Below, piece after piece: positions 18,587 to 28,301 of a DNA stretch of 56,201 bases. The translations under genes and the position numbers were made by a program. The notes under the pieces are model-generated. The model did not search any database, had not been told where the DNA came from, and saw only the letters and a program-made list of their open reading frames with translations. Location: assembly GCA_028281575.1 (NCBI GenBank), contig JANQJP010000084.1:1-56201 (forward strand), read 5' to 3'. Every line of letters starts with the position of its first letter. The first letter of the stretch is position 1. The stretch is from Cellvibrionaceae bacterium (GTDB lineage: Bacteria > Pseudomonadota > Gammaproteobacteria > Pseudomonadales > Cellvibrionaceae).

Positions 18587-19543
18587 TTATTGCCCTGACG
18601 CATCGCTGGGAGCCTCATTCAGTATTTCGTCAAGCAATTTCTGGTTTGCTACAAACTCAGTGGATAATCTAAGCACTTCCTCAGCATCATCCTCTTTGTC
18701 ACCTTTCAACCAGTGATAACTGGCCCGGTGTAGTCGCGCCGCTGCAATTTCCTGAATGTCTTCAATGACGACCCTGGACGCAATACCTTCGACAGGCAAT
18801 GAGAGTTGTTCTGATGACATTTTCGATGCGGACTTCCAAGCGCGCGCTGCGCGCACATGCCTATCCGCTCGCGCTGCAACAAAACCGGTATGTTCGTAAA
18901 CATCACCCGCAAACGCTAATATCAGAAATGCGAGATCATAGTGAACCTGAGAAATTTGCGCAGATTTATTTAAATCAGCAACAATTGCCCTGGCATATTT
19001 ATTTACATGCTTGGCAAGACTTTCGTTATCCGATAAATAGTTTTTCCATGCAGATCTGGCTTTTTTTGATTTTTCACGTTCGGCCAACGCTCCGCCAGCT
19101 CTATGCTGGCTGACAAAGAGATTATCTAAATTACGCTTGGTAATTTTCAATATCTTGTAGGCTCTGAGTAAATCGCCATCCTTAAAAGCGTCTTCAGAAT
19201 AGTTAATATCTTGCCTGAGTGACCAGTAAAGCGTGGCAATTTTGCGATTTTCAGCGTTAACATCAATATCGCTTAAATCGACTTCGGGAATCTGCGTAAC
19301 TATCGCTATTGGTGAGGCCGCAGGGCCGTGAACGGAGCAAAAACGGCTGATTTTATTTGTTTCGAGGCACGAGGACTTCAATTGAGATTCGCGCATCGAA
19401 CAAAGGGCAGCCAATTTTTTTCGCGGTATTGCATCACAATCGCAATTGATCGGCTCACACTCTTGGGCATGAACCAGCGGGGAAAAAATCAAAATACCTG
19501 TTACTAAGAGTTTATTACGCCGACGGCAAATAACATGTAGCAT
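18587..19543 (-). CDS. Unrecognised secreted protein with Cys-rich N-terminus
   Basis: A 318-residue protein not recognised as any family. A hydrophobic leader (LLVTGILIFSPLVHAQ) suggests export. Directly after it come seven cysteines within about 45 residues (CEPINCDCD, CSMRESQLKSSC, CSVHG), suggesting disulfides or metal binding in the periplasm. The rest is mostly alpha-helical with Ala/Lys/Glu-rich helices and could be a repeat-type helical scaffold. It is convergent with the barrel protein (stops 20 bases apart) and has about 125 bases upstream before aroC. No partner gene is evident. Confidence 0.7.
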   Translation of the reverse strand: MLHVICRRRNKLLVTGILIFSPLVHAQECEPINCDCDAIPRKKLAALCSMRESQLKSSCLETNKISRFCSVHGPAASPIAIVTQIPEVDLSDIDVNAENRKIATLYWSLRQDINYSEDAFKDGDLLRAYKILKITKRNLDNLFVSQHRAGGALAEREKSKKARSAWKNYLSDNESLAKHVNKYARAIVADLNKSAQISQVHYDLAFLILAFAGDVYEHTGFVAARADRHVRAARAWKSASKMSSEQLSLPVEGIASRVVIEDIQEIAAARLHRASYHWLKGDKEDDAEEVLRLSTEFVANQKLLDEILNEAPSDASGQ

Positions 19544-19670
19544 CGCTTCGCCTCACCTTCGATTGAAAGTTACTGTAACCAACTTCTACAGCGTTCGTTA
19601 TAAGCGAGTCCTTTCTGCAGCTATTCTATGCATTCATCAGACAAAACTAAACCCTTGAGGGTATGTGAGA

Positions 19671-20774
19671 CTAGGACCCTTTCTCAGCGGGAATAATTGG
19701 CACTTGTTTCGCCGCTTTTGCGTTTTGAGCGCGATCACGTAAAGCGTGATCAAGCAAGGTAAGCGCTACCATCGCTTCGGCAATCGGTGTCGCGCGAACC
19801 CCAACACAGGGATCATGGCGGCCGGTGGTTACCACTTCTGCCTCTCGCCCGTGAATATCAACGGATTTACCCGGAATCCGAATACTAGATGTAGGTTTGA
19901 GCGCCAGGTGGACAAGTACATCTTGCCCGGATGATATTCCTCCTAAGATCCCACCGGCATGATTAGACAAAAAACCCTCGGGAGTCATTTCATCCCTGTG
20001 TTCAGTACCCTTTTGTTCGACCGACGCGAAACCATCACCAATTTCAACGCCTTTAACCGCGTTGATACTCATTAAGCCGTGCGCCAATTCAGCGTCAAGC
20101 CTGTCAAAAATGGGTTCCCCCCAACCGGGTACCATGTTCTTTACAACAACTGAAATCTTAGCACCTACAGAATTCCCCTCCTTAATAAGCTGCTGCATAT
20201 ATGTTTCCATTTCAGCAACTTTCGATGCATCGGGACAAAAGAACGCGTTGTTTTCCACCTCGCTTAAATCAACGTGATCTATTTTGATGGGACCGAGTTG
20301 GCTAAGATAACCATGAATTTCAACGCCCCACTGTTCGCGCAAAACTTTTTTTGCAATGGCGCCCGCCGCCACACGCATCGCGGTCTCACGCGCAGACGAA
20401 CGACCACCACCGCGATAATCGCGCATGCCGTATTTTTGCATGTAGCTGTAATCCGCGTGTGCGGGTCTAAATAAATCTTTTATTTTGGAATAATCTTTTG
20501 AGCGTTGATCGGTGTTTTCAATTAGCAAGCCTATCGGTGTTCCTGTGGTTTTCCCTTCAAAAACACCTGATAAAATTTTTACCTGGTCGCCCTCTTTACG
20601 CTGTGTTGTGTAGCGGGATTGACCGGGTTTACGCCGATCGAGATCTCGCTGCAAATCCTGTTCATTCAATTCGATACCAGGCGGGCAACCGTCGACAATG
20701 GCACCCAGCGCCAAACCATGACTTTCGCCGAAGGTACTTACGACAAATAATTTTCCAATATTGTTTCCGGACAT
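19671..20774 (-). CDS. aroC: Chorismate synthase
   Basis: Converts EPSP to chorismate with reduced FMN, the last shikimate step, feeding TrpE and folate synthesis. The 367 residues carry the signatures [19 protein letters not shown] (about residue 10), GIRxx-type [25 protein letters not shown] and [18 protein letters not shown] (about residue 125). It lies 16 bases after prmB, and prmB-aroC is a frequent gammaproteobacterial pair. Confidence 0.97.
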   Translation of the reverse strand: MSGNNIGKLFVVSTFGESHGLALGAIVDGCPPGIELNEQDLQRDLDRRKPGQSRYTTQRKEGDQVKILSGVFEGKTTGTPIGLLIENTDQRSKDYSKIKDLFRPAHADYSYMQKYGMRDYRGGGRSSARETAMRVAAGAIAKKVLREQWGVEIHGYLSQLGPIKIDHVDLSEVENNAFFCPDASKVAEMETYMQQLIKEGNSVGAKISVVVKNMVPGWGEPIFDRLDAELAHGLMSINAVKGVEIGDGFASVEQKGTEHRDEMTPEGFLSNHAGGILGGISSGQDVLVHLALKPTSSIRIPGKSVDIHGREAEVVTTGRHDPCVGVRATPIAEAMVALTLLDHALRDRAQNAKAAKQVPIIPAEKGS

Positions 20775-20790
20775 CTATATTTTCTGCAAA

Positions 20791-21693
20791 TTAGTGACTA
20801 CTGGATTCAAGCAATTGCTCGCGACTTAAAATAAATACGCCTTCGCCGCCAAGAGAAAACGCTGGCCACAGAAAAGGCATAGCTGGATGTAATTCCTCAA
20901 ATTTCCGCCAACCGTGACCCACTTCTACCATCATCAAACCACCGGGATTTAAGTAATCGGCGATTTCCTGTAGCAGCATATTGGCAAAATCAAACCCGTG
21001 TTCGCCTGATGTTAAACCAAGTTTGGGCTCGCGTTTATATTCCGGCGCAAGCTCAGCGTATTCCGCCTCTCCAACATAGGGAGGATTGGTAACGATCAGA
21101 TCATAACGCCTGCCTTCAAGCGCTTGAAAGCCATCGGATTCGATTATAGTCACACGCTGAGCGAGGTCGTGTCGATCGATGTTTTTCGAAGCAATCTCAA
21201 GTGCCGCAGGGGAAATATCAACGAGATCAACCCGCGCTTCGGCAAAAGCTTTGGCACAAGCGATACCGATGCAACCGCTTCCGGTGCAAAGGTCGAGTAT
21301 GCGCATTGGATAGGCCGACAACCAGGGCTCAAACTTTTCGAGTATCAACTCCGCTATGGGCGAACGCGGCACGAGCGTAGCTTCGGACACGAAATAGCGC
21401 TCGCCAGCAAACCATGCCTCCCCCAGCAAATACGCCAATGGTTTGCGACTCTCGATACGAGCGGCTGCGAGTGCAGTAATCGACTGCAATTCTTCACCTG
21501 CAAGCGTTGTTTCAGCGGCGTTTTCCAACACCTCCCAACTTTGACCAAGAACGGCTAAATGCAACCATACAGCCTCGTCCCAGGCATTGTCCGTTCCGTG
21601 ACCAAATTCCAGCCCGGCCCGCTCAAACTCGCCCGCCGTCCGGCTCACTGAATCGTATACAGTTAGCGATTCTTGGGAAAACACCTTAGTCAT
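20791..21693 (-). CDS. prmB: Ribosomal protein uL3 N5-glutamine methyltransferase
   Basis: SAM-dependent methylation of a glutamine in ribosomal protein L3. The SAM loop is ILDLCTGSGCIGIACAKAF and the catalytic tetrapeptide sits in VTNPPYVGEAEYAELAPEYKREP, which distinguishes PrmB (EYKxEP) from PrmC. An ATG at 21693 is preferred; the frame can extend to a TTG at 21705. Neither has a strong ribosome site. It is divergent from folE. Confidence 0.93.
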   Translation of the reverse strand: MTKVFSQESLTVYDSVSRTAGEFERAGLEFGHGTDNAWDEAVWLHLAVLGQSWEVLENAAETTLAGEELQSITALAAARIESRKPLAYLLGEAWFAGERYFVSEATLVPRSPIAELILEKFEPWLSAYPMRILDLCTGSGCIGIACAKAFAEARVDLVDISPAALEIASKNIDRHDLAQRVTIIESDGFQALEGRRYDLIVTNPPYVGEAEYAELAPEYKREPKLGLTSGEHGFDFANMLLQEIADYLNPGGLMMVEVGHGWRKFEELHPAMPFLWPAFSLGGEGVFILSREQLLESSSH

Positions 21694-21711
21694 AGTTTTT
21701 GGCAAATTGAC

Positions 21712-21739
21712 AAAAGGCGGCTATTCTACCGCCTTTTTT
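21712..21739. other. GC-stem hairpin with T-run between prmB and folE
   Basis: AAAAGGCGG and CCGCCTTTT pair around an 8-base loop, and the plus strand continues with Ts, as in an intrinsic terminator. No plus-strand gene lies just upstream, so it is either a leader attenuator in the folE 5' region or a remnant. A second GCCGCCTTTTTAAGC follows at 21770-21784, an imperfect copy of CCGCCTTTTTTAAGC at 21729-21743. The two could compete for the same upstream arm. Confidence 0.45.
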
Positions 21740-21829
21740 AAGCTATCGGATGAAAAAAGCTCACATTAAAGCCGCCTTTTTAAGCAGGTCTTCGTATAAA
21801 ACTCACCCAGAGAACCAAAGCCGGAATAC

Positions 21830-22369
21830 TTGATGAAAGAACTATTTGCTCAAATTATTGAATCCATGGGAGAAGACCTAAACCGTCCAGGCCTATTAGA
21901 CACACCTGAACGCGCGGCAAAAGCATATACCTATCTCACTCGCGGTTATAGTCAAACCATCGACGAGGTTGTGAATGACGCGCTTTTTCCCTGCGAATCG
22001 AACGACATGATTATTGTTAAAGACATCGAACTGTATTCTATGTGCGAGCACCATCTATTGCCCTTTATCGGCAAAGCTCACGTCGGTTACATACCTCAAA
22101 GCAAAGTTCTAGGTCTTTCGAAAGTTGCACGCATTGTCGATATGTTTAGCCGTCGTTTGCAAATTCAGGAACAACTCTGCTCACAAATTGCCAACACAAT
22201 TATGCAAGTCACAGGTGCGTCAGGGGTGGCCGTTATCATCGAAGCCAAGCATCTGTGTATGATGATGCGAGGTGTGGAAAAGCAAAATTCACTTATGCAA
22301 ACGTCGTGTATGCTGGGGCAGTTCCGTCAGGAAGCGACGCGCGCTGAGTTTCTCTCGCTTATCAAATAG
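21830..22369 (+). CDS. folE: GTP cyclohydrolase I
   Basis: Zinc enzyme making dihydroneopterin triphosphate from GTP, the first folate step. At 179 residues it is the short form. Zinc ligands are visible in [19 protein letters not shown] (Cys and His near residues 68-71) and [17 protein letters not shown] (Cys near residue 139). The ATG at 21830 follows AGCCGGA. Single plus-strand gene, divergent from prmB. Confidence 0.96.
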   Translation: MMKELFAQIIESMGEDLNRPGLLDTPERAAKAYTYLTRGYSQTIDEVVNDALFPCESNDMIIVKDIELYSMCEHHLLPFIGKAHVGYIPQSKVLGLSKVARIVDMFSRRLQIQEQLCSQIANTIMQVTGASGVAVIIEAKHLCMMMRGVEKQNSLMQTSCMLGQFRQEATRAEFLSLIK

Positions 22370-22416
22370 ATTAGAACCATTGCTGTCTATTAACTCGGAG
22401 AGACATGTGTTGGACA

Positions 22417-22527
22417 CTTGCGCTAGAGACACGCCGTGAATACGTCCGTGTAGGCTAACTGCTCCTGCGTTGTTCTAACACCCGCCATCCATGGCGGGCG
22501 CCTGCTGGTGAAGGTCTCTAGTGCAAG
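22417..22527. repeat. Hairpin repeat with CATCCATG module
   Basis: Outer arms CTTGCGCTAGAGAC (22417-22430) and GTCTCTAGTGCAAG (22514-22527) pair with one G-T. Inside is a copy of the shared module AACTGCTCCTGCGTTGTTCT (22457-22476), followed by a perfect hairpin CCCGCCATCCATGGCGGG (22481-22498). The same module with a different stem occurs near 26137 and 55901. The element fills the gap between convergent folE and the DUF4892 gene. Confidence 0.75.
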
Positions 22528-22594
22528 CGCCCCCGCTTAAACAACACAAGCCTTTCGAATTAATGGAACAGTAAGAGACCATATTTAATTTTTA

Positions 22595-23458
22595 TTAGTT
22601 CGATATAACAATCTCTACTCTATCGCGCCCAGGCGCTTCACGAGGAGAGAGAGGCCCCGCCGATTTAACAGATACTCTGGAAGCCGAAATACCCAGCGCC
22701 AGCAAACTATTTTTTAATTCCTGGGCATAAGCTTCAGCCTGACTGGCATTCCCCTCGAAATTTCCCGCGTTGTAGCTGTGACCAACTACATACACCTTTA
22801 GCAGCGGTTTTTTCCTCAAAGCTTTTGCAAGCAAAGCGACTTCATCCGTAACAAAACCACCACTGTTATCCACATATAGCGCAAACCATGTTCGCGTTTC
22901 TAGTTTATTTAAGATAACCGATGGACTCACCGGGATCTTGGGAATTTGATGATCTACAGATATTTTGTCCACCTGCAGGTAAATACGCCGATTACCGCGT
23001 TGAACAAAATACAGCGCAACAAACTCGTTTGAGTCCGCCGCTTTACTAAAAACGTGATAGCGCTGGGACTGATCCAAACCATAGAGTTGCTTGATACCAA
23101 AACGATAATTCGCCCAGGCGTTGCTACTTCCACAATCCAGGCCCGCACAGGTAAAAAACTCGTGGAGTTCTGAAAAATTAAAACGCTCTTCGACCAAGGC
23201 CCATGCGTCGTTTACACTCAGACCCGGATTAAATTCGTAAGTTGTGCGAACAAGGTCTCCTCTCAAACGCACTTCGCGCTCAGCGGTCGACACAGCATTT
23301 ATTGTTTTTAACGCACTTAATGTCAATACATAATCGACGTTTTCATTTTCAGAAACAAAAACTTTCCGCTGATCATCAAGCGTGGCCGCGCTCACATTTA
23401 AGCAGAAAAATACCCCTACCAATAAAAGCGAACACAAATTAACGACTAATATATTCAT
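22595..23458 (-). CDS. DUF4892 / OmpA-like domain exported protein
   Basis: 287 residues with a signal peptide (LCSLLLVGVFFCLNVSAA). A DUF4892-type central domain contains two cysteines in FFTCAGLDCGSSNAWAN, the positions where these proteins are strongly conserved. A C-terminal OmpA-like fold follows (YVVGHSYNAGNFEGNASQAEAYAQELKNSLLALGI, ending in DRVEIVIS), which usually binds peptidoglycan. Periplasmic; role unknown. Its ATG overlaps the end of the alpha/beta hydrolase gene by 20 bases, so it is the last gene of sixA-hydrolase-DUF4892. Confidence 0.8.
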   Translation of the reverse strand: MNILVVNLCSLLLVGVFFCLNVSAATLDDQRKVFVSENENVDYVLTLSALKTINAVSTAEREVRLRGDLVRTTYEFNPGLSVNDAWALVEERFNFSELHEFFTCAGLDCGSSNAWANYRFGIKQLYGLDQSQRYHVFSKAADSNEFVALYFVQRGNRRIYLQVDKISVDHQIPKIPVSPSVILNKLETRTWFALYVDNSGGFVTDEVALLAKALRKKPLLKVYVVGHSYNAGNFEGNASQAEAYAQELKNSLLALGISASRVSVKSAGPLSPREAPGRDRVEIVISN

Positions 23459-24296
23459 GAGTTTTCTTTGCTAATTTTTTGGTTGTATTTAAATTCTGTT
23501 GTAAATGAAGGTGATGCGGACCATCGACGTGAACAACCTCGATATTTTTGTGCGTCAACATCCACGCAAGACCTTGCTCTTGAAACATCCCCTTCGATGC
23601 GACGAACAGTAGCGCGCGACTACCAAAATTGTCCAAAAACGCGAGCGCCTGACTTTTACTCAATCGTATTTCAGAACTGACCAGTAAACGCGGATCATGG
23701 CTCCAAAAAAAACCACTTTCATTTTCACTGACACCCCGTTCAGCCAGCAACGAGCTTGCATCTATAGACAGCGGAAAGCGGCCCATTGCTCTGACGTGAA
23801 CCGCTTGGTTCAGATCTCGATAGTATACGGTTTCGCGCGCCCCGAGGTTTAGCAAAGCACTGATCGACCTTTGCAATTGCTGCGGCAACTCGGACTCATC
23901 AATAGTGAGCGGCAACAGCGCATCTATTGCAATAACACCGCACACCTTTTGAGGAAAAGTACCAGCGAACAAACACGCCACCATGGCCCCCCGCGAATGG
24001 CCAAGCAAAAAAAACGACGACCAAGCCAATTGATCAACAATCTGCAGGACTTCTCCCAAATCCTGCCAAATATTGTAAGCACCTGTACCGGGGCGATAAC
24101 TACTTCTGCCATGCCCAGCCATGTCAATCGCCACACATTCGCATTGGTCCAATTGCGGCGCGAGATGATGAAAACTTGCTGAATTATCCAGCCAGCCATG
24201 CAGCGCCAATATTTTATGCTCACCGCCGCGGCCCCAACGCTGCGCAGCGATGCGCTGATCCCCAAGCGTAAACTGTAACTGTTCAGGTACACTCAA
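23439..24296 (-). CDS. Alpha/beta-hydrolase fold protein
   Basis: About 285 residues with the alpha/beta-hydrolase plan: oxyanion HGWLDNSASF, nucleophile elbow LGHSRGAMVA (Ser), an Asp in the segment before the last strand and a C-terminal His in VDGPHHLHLQ. The substrate is unknown. The start is uncertain: no ATG precedes the conserved region. A TTG at 24296 overlaps the sixA stop and gives SVPEQLQFTLGDQRIAAQRWG; a further TTG at 24347 would overlap sixA by 55 bases. Probably translated by coupling to sixA. Confidence 0.85.
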   Translation of the reverse strand: MSVPEQLQFTLGDQRIAAQRWGRGGEHKILALHGWLDNSASFHHLAPQLDQCECVAIDMAGHGRSSYRPGTGAYNIWQDLGEVLQIVDQLAWSSFFLLGHSRGAMVACLFAGTFPQKVCGVIAIDALLPLTIDESELPQQLQRSISALLNLGARETVYYRDLNQAVHVRAMGRFPLSIDASSLLAERGVSENESGFFWSHDPRLLVSSEIRLSKSQALAFLDNFGSRALLFVASKGMFQEQGLAWMLTHKNIEVVHVDGPHHLHLQQNLNTTKKLAKKTHEYISR

Positions 24297-24751
24297 GGAT
24301 GTTTTATCCAAGCGAGAGAACAACAGTCGGCTGCGATCAGATCGCAATTCAGACAGGCCAGAGACGATGTACCCATGCGGTAGCGGCCGGGCTCAAAACC
24401 TCCGAGCTGATCGATTAGGGTTCCCACCAAGGGCTGGTGACTGACAATGAGCACACTAGCATACATTTCGGCTAATTCGTTGAGATATGCGATAACATGA
24501 TCCGGTCGACCATCTGGAACAAACAAATCGCTCTCTTTTCGCGGCGCAGTGCAATATTGCGAGGTGATTTCCGCCGTTTGTTGGGCGCGGACATAAGGGC
24601 TGTGCACAATACACTGCGCATCTTTAAACGCTTCATAATTTTCCTGCGCCACTTTATGGACATCGAGCTCACCCTGAGGGGACAAAATGCGGAGATTATC
24701 TGCCGGCGCTTCTGCCACAGCATGGCCGTGACGCAATATCATCAATTTCAA
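24293..24751 (-). CDS. sixA: SixA-like phosphohistidine phosphatase
   Basis: Small (152 residues) histidine-phosphatase-superfamily protein with the RHG motif MKLMILRHGHAVAE at its start and the second His in VLIVSHQPLVGTLIDQL. SixA removes phosphate from HPt-domain histidines (ArcB, and PtsN-branch NPr in E. coli). The target here is not shown, but this window encodes two free or fused HPt domains and a CheA. First gene of a three-gene run with the hydrolase and DUF4892 genes. Confidence 0.88.
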   Translation of the reverse strand: MKLMILRHGHAVAEAPADNLRILSPQGELDVHKVAQENYEAFKDAQCIVHSPYVRAQQTAEITSQYCTAPRKESDLFVPDGRPDHVIAYLNELAEMYASVLIVSHQPLVGTLIDQLGGFEPGRYRMGTSSLACLNCDLIAADCCSLAWIKHP

Positions 24752-24866
24752 AAGCTATCGCCTCTTATAGTAGTTTTAAATTTATCGATGTGCCGGTTGA
24801 GCGCCAGTAGAATATTACAGGAACCGCTTACGAGCTCAAATAATAAAGCGTATTAACACCTCACAC

Positions 24867-24930
24867 GTTGTTGAAAAAGTGCTTCGAACCGCTAGCTCAC
24901 GATTGTGCTGAATTTGACTTTTTCAACAAC
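24867..24930. repeat. 64-bp hairpin repeat downstream of gpsA
   Basis: Arms GTTGTTGAAAAAGT (24867-24880) and ACTTTTTCAACAAC (24917-24930) are perfect inverted copies. The right half (24891-24935) aligns with the right end of the larger element at 26008-26287, so this is an internally deleted relative. It lies 12 bases beyond the gpsA stop on the minus strand and could end gpsA transcription. Confidence 0.8.
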
Positions 24931-24942
24931 CTGCCAAGGGCA

Positions 24943-25959
24943 TCAAATCTCGCCGTGCGAATCCACGTCAAAACTCATTTCACCCGTCATGAGGCGACTC
25001 ACAACGCGGCGAATATTCTGCCCCTCAAACAAAATAGCATAGAGCCCCTGCACCAACGGCATGTAGACATCGAGTTCCGCAGCTTTTGCATGCACTGTTT
25101 TCAACGTATTGATGCCCTCAACCACTTGACCGATCTCTGCGACTGCCTCATCGAGAGACCTGCCATTGCCTAGTGCAAAACCCGTGCGAAAGTTTCGACT
25201 TTGGTCTGAGGTACAGGTCAAAATCAAATCGCCGACGCCTGCCAATCCCAGGAACGTCATTGCATCGGCTCCCAACTCTCTTGAAAAGCGGCCCATTTCG
25301 GCCAGGCTTCGCGTCAACAACATTGCCTGCGTATTTTTTCCAGATCCCAGTGCTTCAGCCATACCGGAAACAATGGCATAAATATTTTTTAGCGCACCGG
25401 CAAGCTCAACACCGTAACGATCAGAATTTCGATAAATTCTATAAGAGCTGGACGAAAAAATTTCCTGTACAGTTTTTTGTAGGTCTTGGTCTTCACTCGC
25501 TATCACACTCCCAGTGATCTGCCCCTTGACCATTTCTGCAGCAAAGTTAGGTCCGCTAAGCACACCGATGCGCGCCTGGGGAATCTCCTCCTCGAGAATT
25601 TGACTCATCAATTTAAAACCTTCGACCTCAATGCCCTTGGTGGTGCTAATCACAGGCGTGTCCGGTTTTATGAGTGGCGCTATTTTTTGGGCGAGTTCAC
25701 GAAAAGATTTACTCGGCACAGCGATGAACACCAAATCGGCATGATCCAGTACCAAAGCGAGGTCGCTGGTCACATTGAGTTTTTGCTGGAGATGATAACC
25801 GGGAAGGTATTGGGTGTTTTCGCGCTTTTCCTGGCATTCCTTTGCACGCTTCGCGTCGCGCATCCACAAATAGGTTTCGAGTCGATTGGACGCCGCCATA
25901 TTGGCAATGGCTGTACCAAAGCTGCCGCCGCCTAACACTGCGATAGTATGCGCTGACAT
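24943..25959 (-). CDS. gpsA: Glycerol-3-phosphate dehydrogenase [NAD(P)+]
   Basis: Makes sn-glycerol 3-phosphate from DHAP for phospholipid synthesis. The 338-residue protein has the dinucleotide loop [15 protein letters not shown] at its start. The motif [12 protein letters not shown] is near residue 137. The catalytic Lys is in [21 protein letters not shown] (about residue 191), followed by [19 protein letters not shown]. The ATG at 25959 gives the usual N-terminus. A monocistronic gene between two related repeat elements. Confidence 0.96.
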   Translation of the reverse strand: MSAHTIAVLGGGSFGTAIANMAASNRLETYLWMRDAKRAKECQEKRENTQYLPGYHLQQKLNVTSDLALVLDHADLVFIAVPSKSFRELAQKIAPLIKPDTPVISTTKGIEVEGFKLMSQILEEEIPQARIGVLSGPNFAAEMVKGQITGSVIASEDQDLQKTVQEIFSSSSYRIYRNSDRYGVELAGALKNIYAIVSGMAEALGSGKNTQAMLLTRSLAEMGRFSRELGADAMTFLGLAGVGDLILTCTSDQSRNFRTGFALGNGRSLDEAVAEIGQVVEGINTLKTVHAKAAELDVYMPLVQGLYAILFEGQNIRRVVSRLMTGEMSFDVDSHGEI

Positions 25960-26007
25960 GGTATTTATTCTCCCAACACTGCCTTTTTAAACGCGTTTTT
26001 AGTAGAA

Positions 26008-26287
26008 CCTAGCAGGCTGGCGAAAAAGTCAAAGTATGTTAGCTTCGAGTCGTTAGCACGTCGGATCACGCTTTTAAAAACGCATGAATATGTCCCTATA
26101 GCTCCGGCGATTCATCGCGATAACTGCTCCTGCGTTATTCTACCTCCTGCATCCATGCAGTCGTCGGCAACTGCTCCTGCGTTGCTCTAACATCCTTGGC
26201 GGAGCATGAATCGACGGTTTTAAAAGCGTGATCCGACGCACTAACTCGCCATCGTGCAAAATTTAGCTTTTTCAACAACCTGTTAGG
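26008..26287. repeat. 280-bp nested inverted-repeat element between htpG and gpsA
   Basis: Outer ends 26008-26028 and 26267-26287 are imperfect 21-base inverted repeats (CTTTTTCAACAACCTGTTAGG at the right). A second, inner pair at 26046-26079 and 26218-26248 shares GGATCACGCTTTTAAAA. The centre holds TCCCTATAGCTCC (26093-26105), two copies of AACTGCTCCTGCGTT (26137 and 26169) and a TGCATCCATGCA hairpin near 26154. It explains most of the 370-base gap 25960-26329 and has no coding capacity. It appears to be a mosaic of several repeat families found elsewhere in the window. Confidence 0.8.
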
Positions 26288-26329
26288 ACTTTTGGTCGCA
26301 CTTGCTGTGCGTTTATTGCATTAAATATT

Positions 26330-28234
26330 TTACGTTCGGCTTAGTTCCAGGAGTAATTTATTGAGCCTTTTTACGTAAGCAGCTGGATCATTTATTGAAC
26401 CGCCCTCGGCCAGGCTTGCCTGATCGAAAAGTATTGACGCAAAGTCGCCAAAACGATCTTCGTCTTGCTCGTTATCCATCTTTTCAACAAGAGGGTGCGT
26501 CGGGTTAACCTCCATAGAAGGTTTGCTATCCGGCACGGCTTGACCCGCTTGTTCGAGCAGGCGGCGCATCTGTGCACCCATATCGTCTTTGCCGACAACC
26601 AGGCACGCTGGAGAATCTGTTAGCCGATGGGTAACGCGAACTTCATCAACACGATCACCGAGCACTTCCTTGATACGATTTACGAAGCCCTCAAATTCCT
26701 TTTCAACTTTTTCCTGCGCTTCTTTTTCCTCTTCAGAATCCAGGTCACCGAGATCTAGAGCGCCCTTGCCGACATCTTGAAATGCCAAACCATCGAACTC
26801 TGTGAGATGCCCAACCAACCATTCATCAACGCGATCGGACAGCAGTAAAACTTCAATATTTTTCTTACGAAAAACTTCTAAGTGAGGACTGCTTTTTGCA
26901 GTGTTGTGATTTTCTGCAACCACATAATAAATTTTGTCTTGCCCTTCCTGTTTACGCGCGACATAGTCACTCAGGCTGTGTTTCTGTTCAGCGAGTTCAT
27001 CATGCGTGGTGGCAAATCGGAACAACCCCGCAATTTTTTCTTTGTTGGCAAAATCTTCTGCCGGCCCCTCTTTCAACACCTCGCCAAACTCTTTCCAAAA
27101 TTTCGCGTAGCTGTCTGCATCGTTTTTCGCGAGCTTCTCCAACATGTCCAGGACGCGTTTGGTCAACGCAGACTTCATCGAATCGACATTGGGATCTTTT
27201 TGCAATATCTCACGCGAGACATTCAGCGAAAGGTCGTTTGAATCGAGCACGCCTTTAACAAAGCGCAAATATAAGGGCAGGAATTGTTCGGCATCGTCCA
27301 TAATAAAGGTACGTTGCACGTAGAGCTTCAAACCACGTGAGGCATCCCTGTTATATAAATCGAACGGCGCAGCCGAAGGGATATAAAGCAGGCTGGTGTA
27401 ATCGAGCTTGCCCTCGACACGATTGTGGCTCCATTTTATTGGGTCACTATAGTCGTGCGAAATATGCTTATAAAACTCTTTGTATTCTTCGTCCTTAACT
27501 TCAGTACGCGTTCGCGTCCACATGGCTTTGGCGGTATTAACGACTTCGTCCTCAGGGGCCTTGTCTTTTTCCTCTTCGCCGTAGCTCTCTTTGAGCATAA
27601 CCACCGGAATAGAAATGTGGTCTGAATACTTTTTAATAATCGAACGCAGGCGCCAACCATCGGCAAATTCTTCCTGATCCGATTTCAGATGCAGGGTAAC
27701 CGTGGTTCCGCGCGATGCTTTTTCATAAGCTTCAACACTGTATTCCGCCTCGCCCTGACTCTCCCAACGCACACCCTCTTCAGCGCTAAGTCCAGCCCGG
27801 CGTGTCAATACTTCAACTTTGTCAGCTACGATAAAGCTCGAGTAAAAACCGACCCCAAATTGACCGATCAGCTGGCTGTCTTTTTGTTGGTCTCCGGTGA
27901 GTTCAGCTAAAAACTGCGCGGTACCGGATTTGGCAATGGTACCGAGATGTGCGATCACGTCGTCGCGACTCATGCCAATGCCGTTGTCGATAATCGAAAC
28001 CGTCTTGGCCTCTTTATCAAACTCAACACGAATCTTCAGTTCGGGGTCGTCTTCGTAGAGATCGCCGTTATTGAGCGCCTCAAAGCGGAGCTTATCCGCA
28101 GCATCGGAGGCATTAGAAATGAGCTCTCGAAGAAAAATCTCTTTATTTGAATAAAGCGAGTGAATCATCAAGTGAAGCAGCTGCTTGGCTTCAGTTTCAA
28201 ACCCGCGTGTTTCTTTGACAGCCTCTGCGGTCAT
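26330..28234 (-). CDS. htpG: Chaperone HtpG (Hsp90 family)
   Basis: Cytoplasmic ATP-dependent chaperone, 634 residues. The GHKL ATPase signatures are intact: [20 protein letters not shown] (about residue 37), the DNGIGMS loop (about residue 83) and [17 protein letters not shown] (about residue 126). The middle-domain catalytic Arg lies in the LNVSREILQ segment (about residue 336). The ATG at 28234 follows AGGAGCTACAT. No heat-shock promoter was identified with confidence. Confidence 0.97.
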   Translation of the reverse strand: MTAEAVKETRGFETEAKQLLHLMIHSLYSNKEIFLRELISNASDAADKLRFEALNNGDLYEDDPELKIRVEFDKEAKTVSIIDNGIGMSRDDVIAHLGTIAKSGTAQFLAELTGDQQKDSQLIGQFGVGFYSSFIVADKVEVLTRRAGLSAEEGVRWESQGEAEYSVEAYEKASRGTTVTLHLKSDQEEFADGWRLRSIIKKYSDHISIPVVMLKESYGEEEKDKAPEDEVVNTAKAMWTRTRTEVKDEEYKEFYKHISHDYSDPIKWSHNRVEGKLDYTSLLYIPSAAPFDLYNRDASRGLKLYVQRTFIMDDAEQFLPLYLRFVKGVLDSNDLSLNVSREILQKDPNVDSMKSALTKRVLDMLEKLAKNDADSYAKFWKEFGEVLKEGPAEDFANKEKIAGLFRFATTHDELAEQKHSLSDYVARKQEGQDKIYYVVAENHNTAKSSPHLEVFRKKNIEVLLLSDRVDEWLVGHLTEFDGLAFQDVGKGALDLGDLDSEEEKEAQEKVEKEFEGFVNRIKEVLGDRVDEVRVTHRLTDSPACLVVGKDDMGAQMRRLLEQAGQAVPDSKPSMEVNPTHPLVEKMDNEQDEDRFGDFASILFDQASLAEGGSINDPAAYVKRLNKLLLELSRT

Positions 28235-28301
28235 ATGTAGCTCCTGACTAGCTCAAATTTATTGTTGTGGCCTATGTTGGGGTAGGCGAGCAAAATTCAA
28301 G

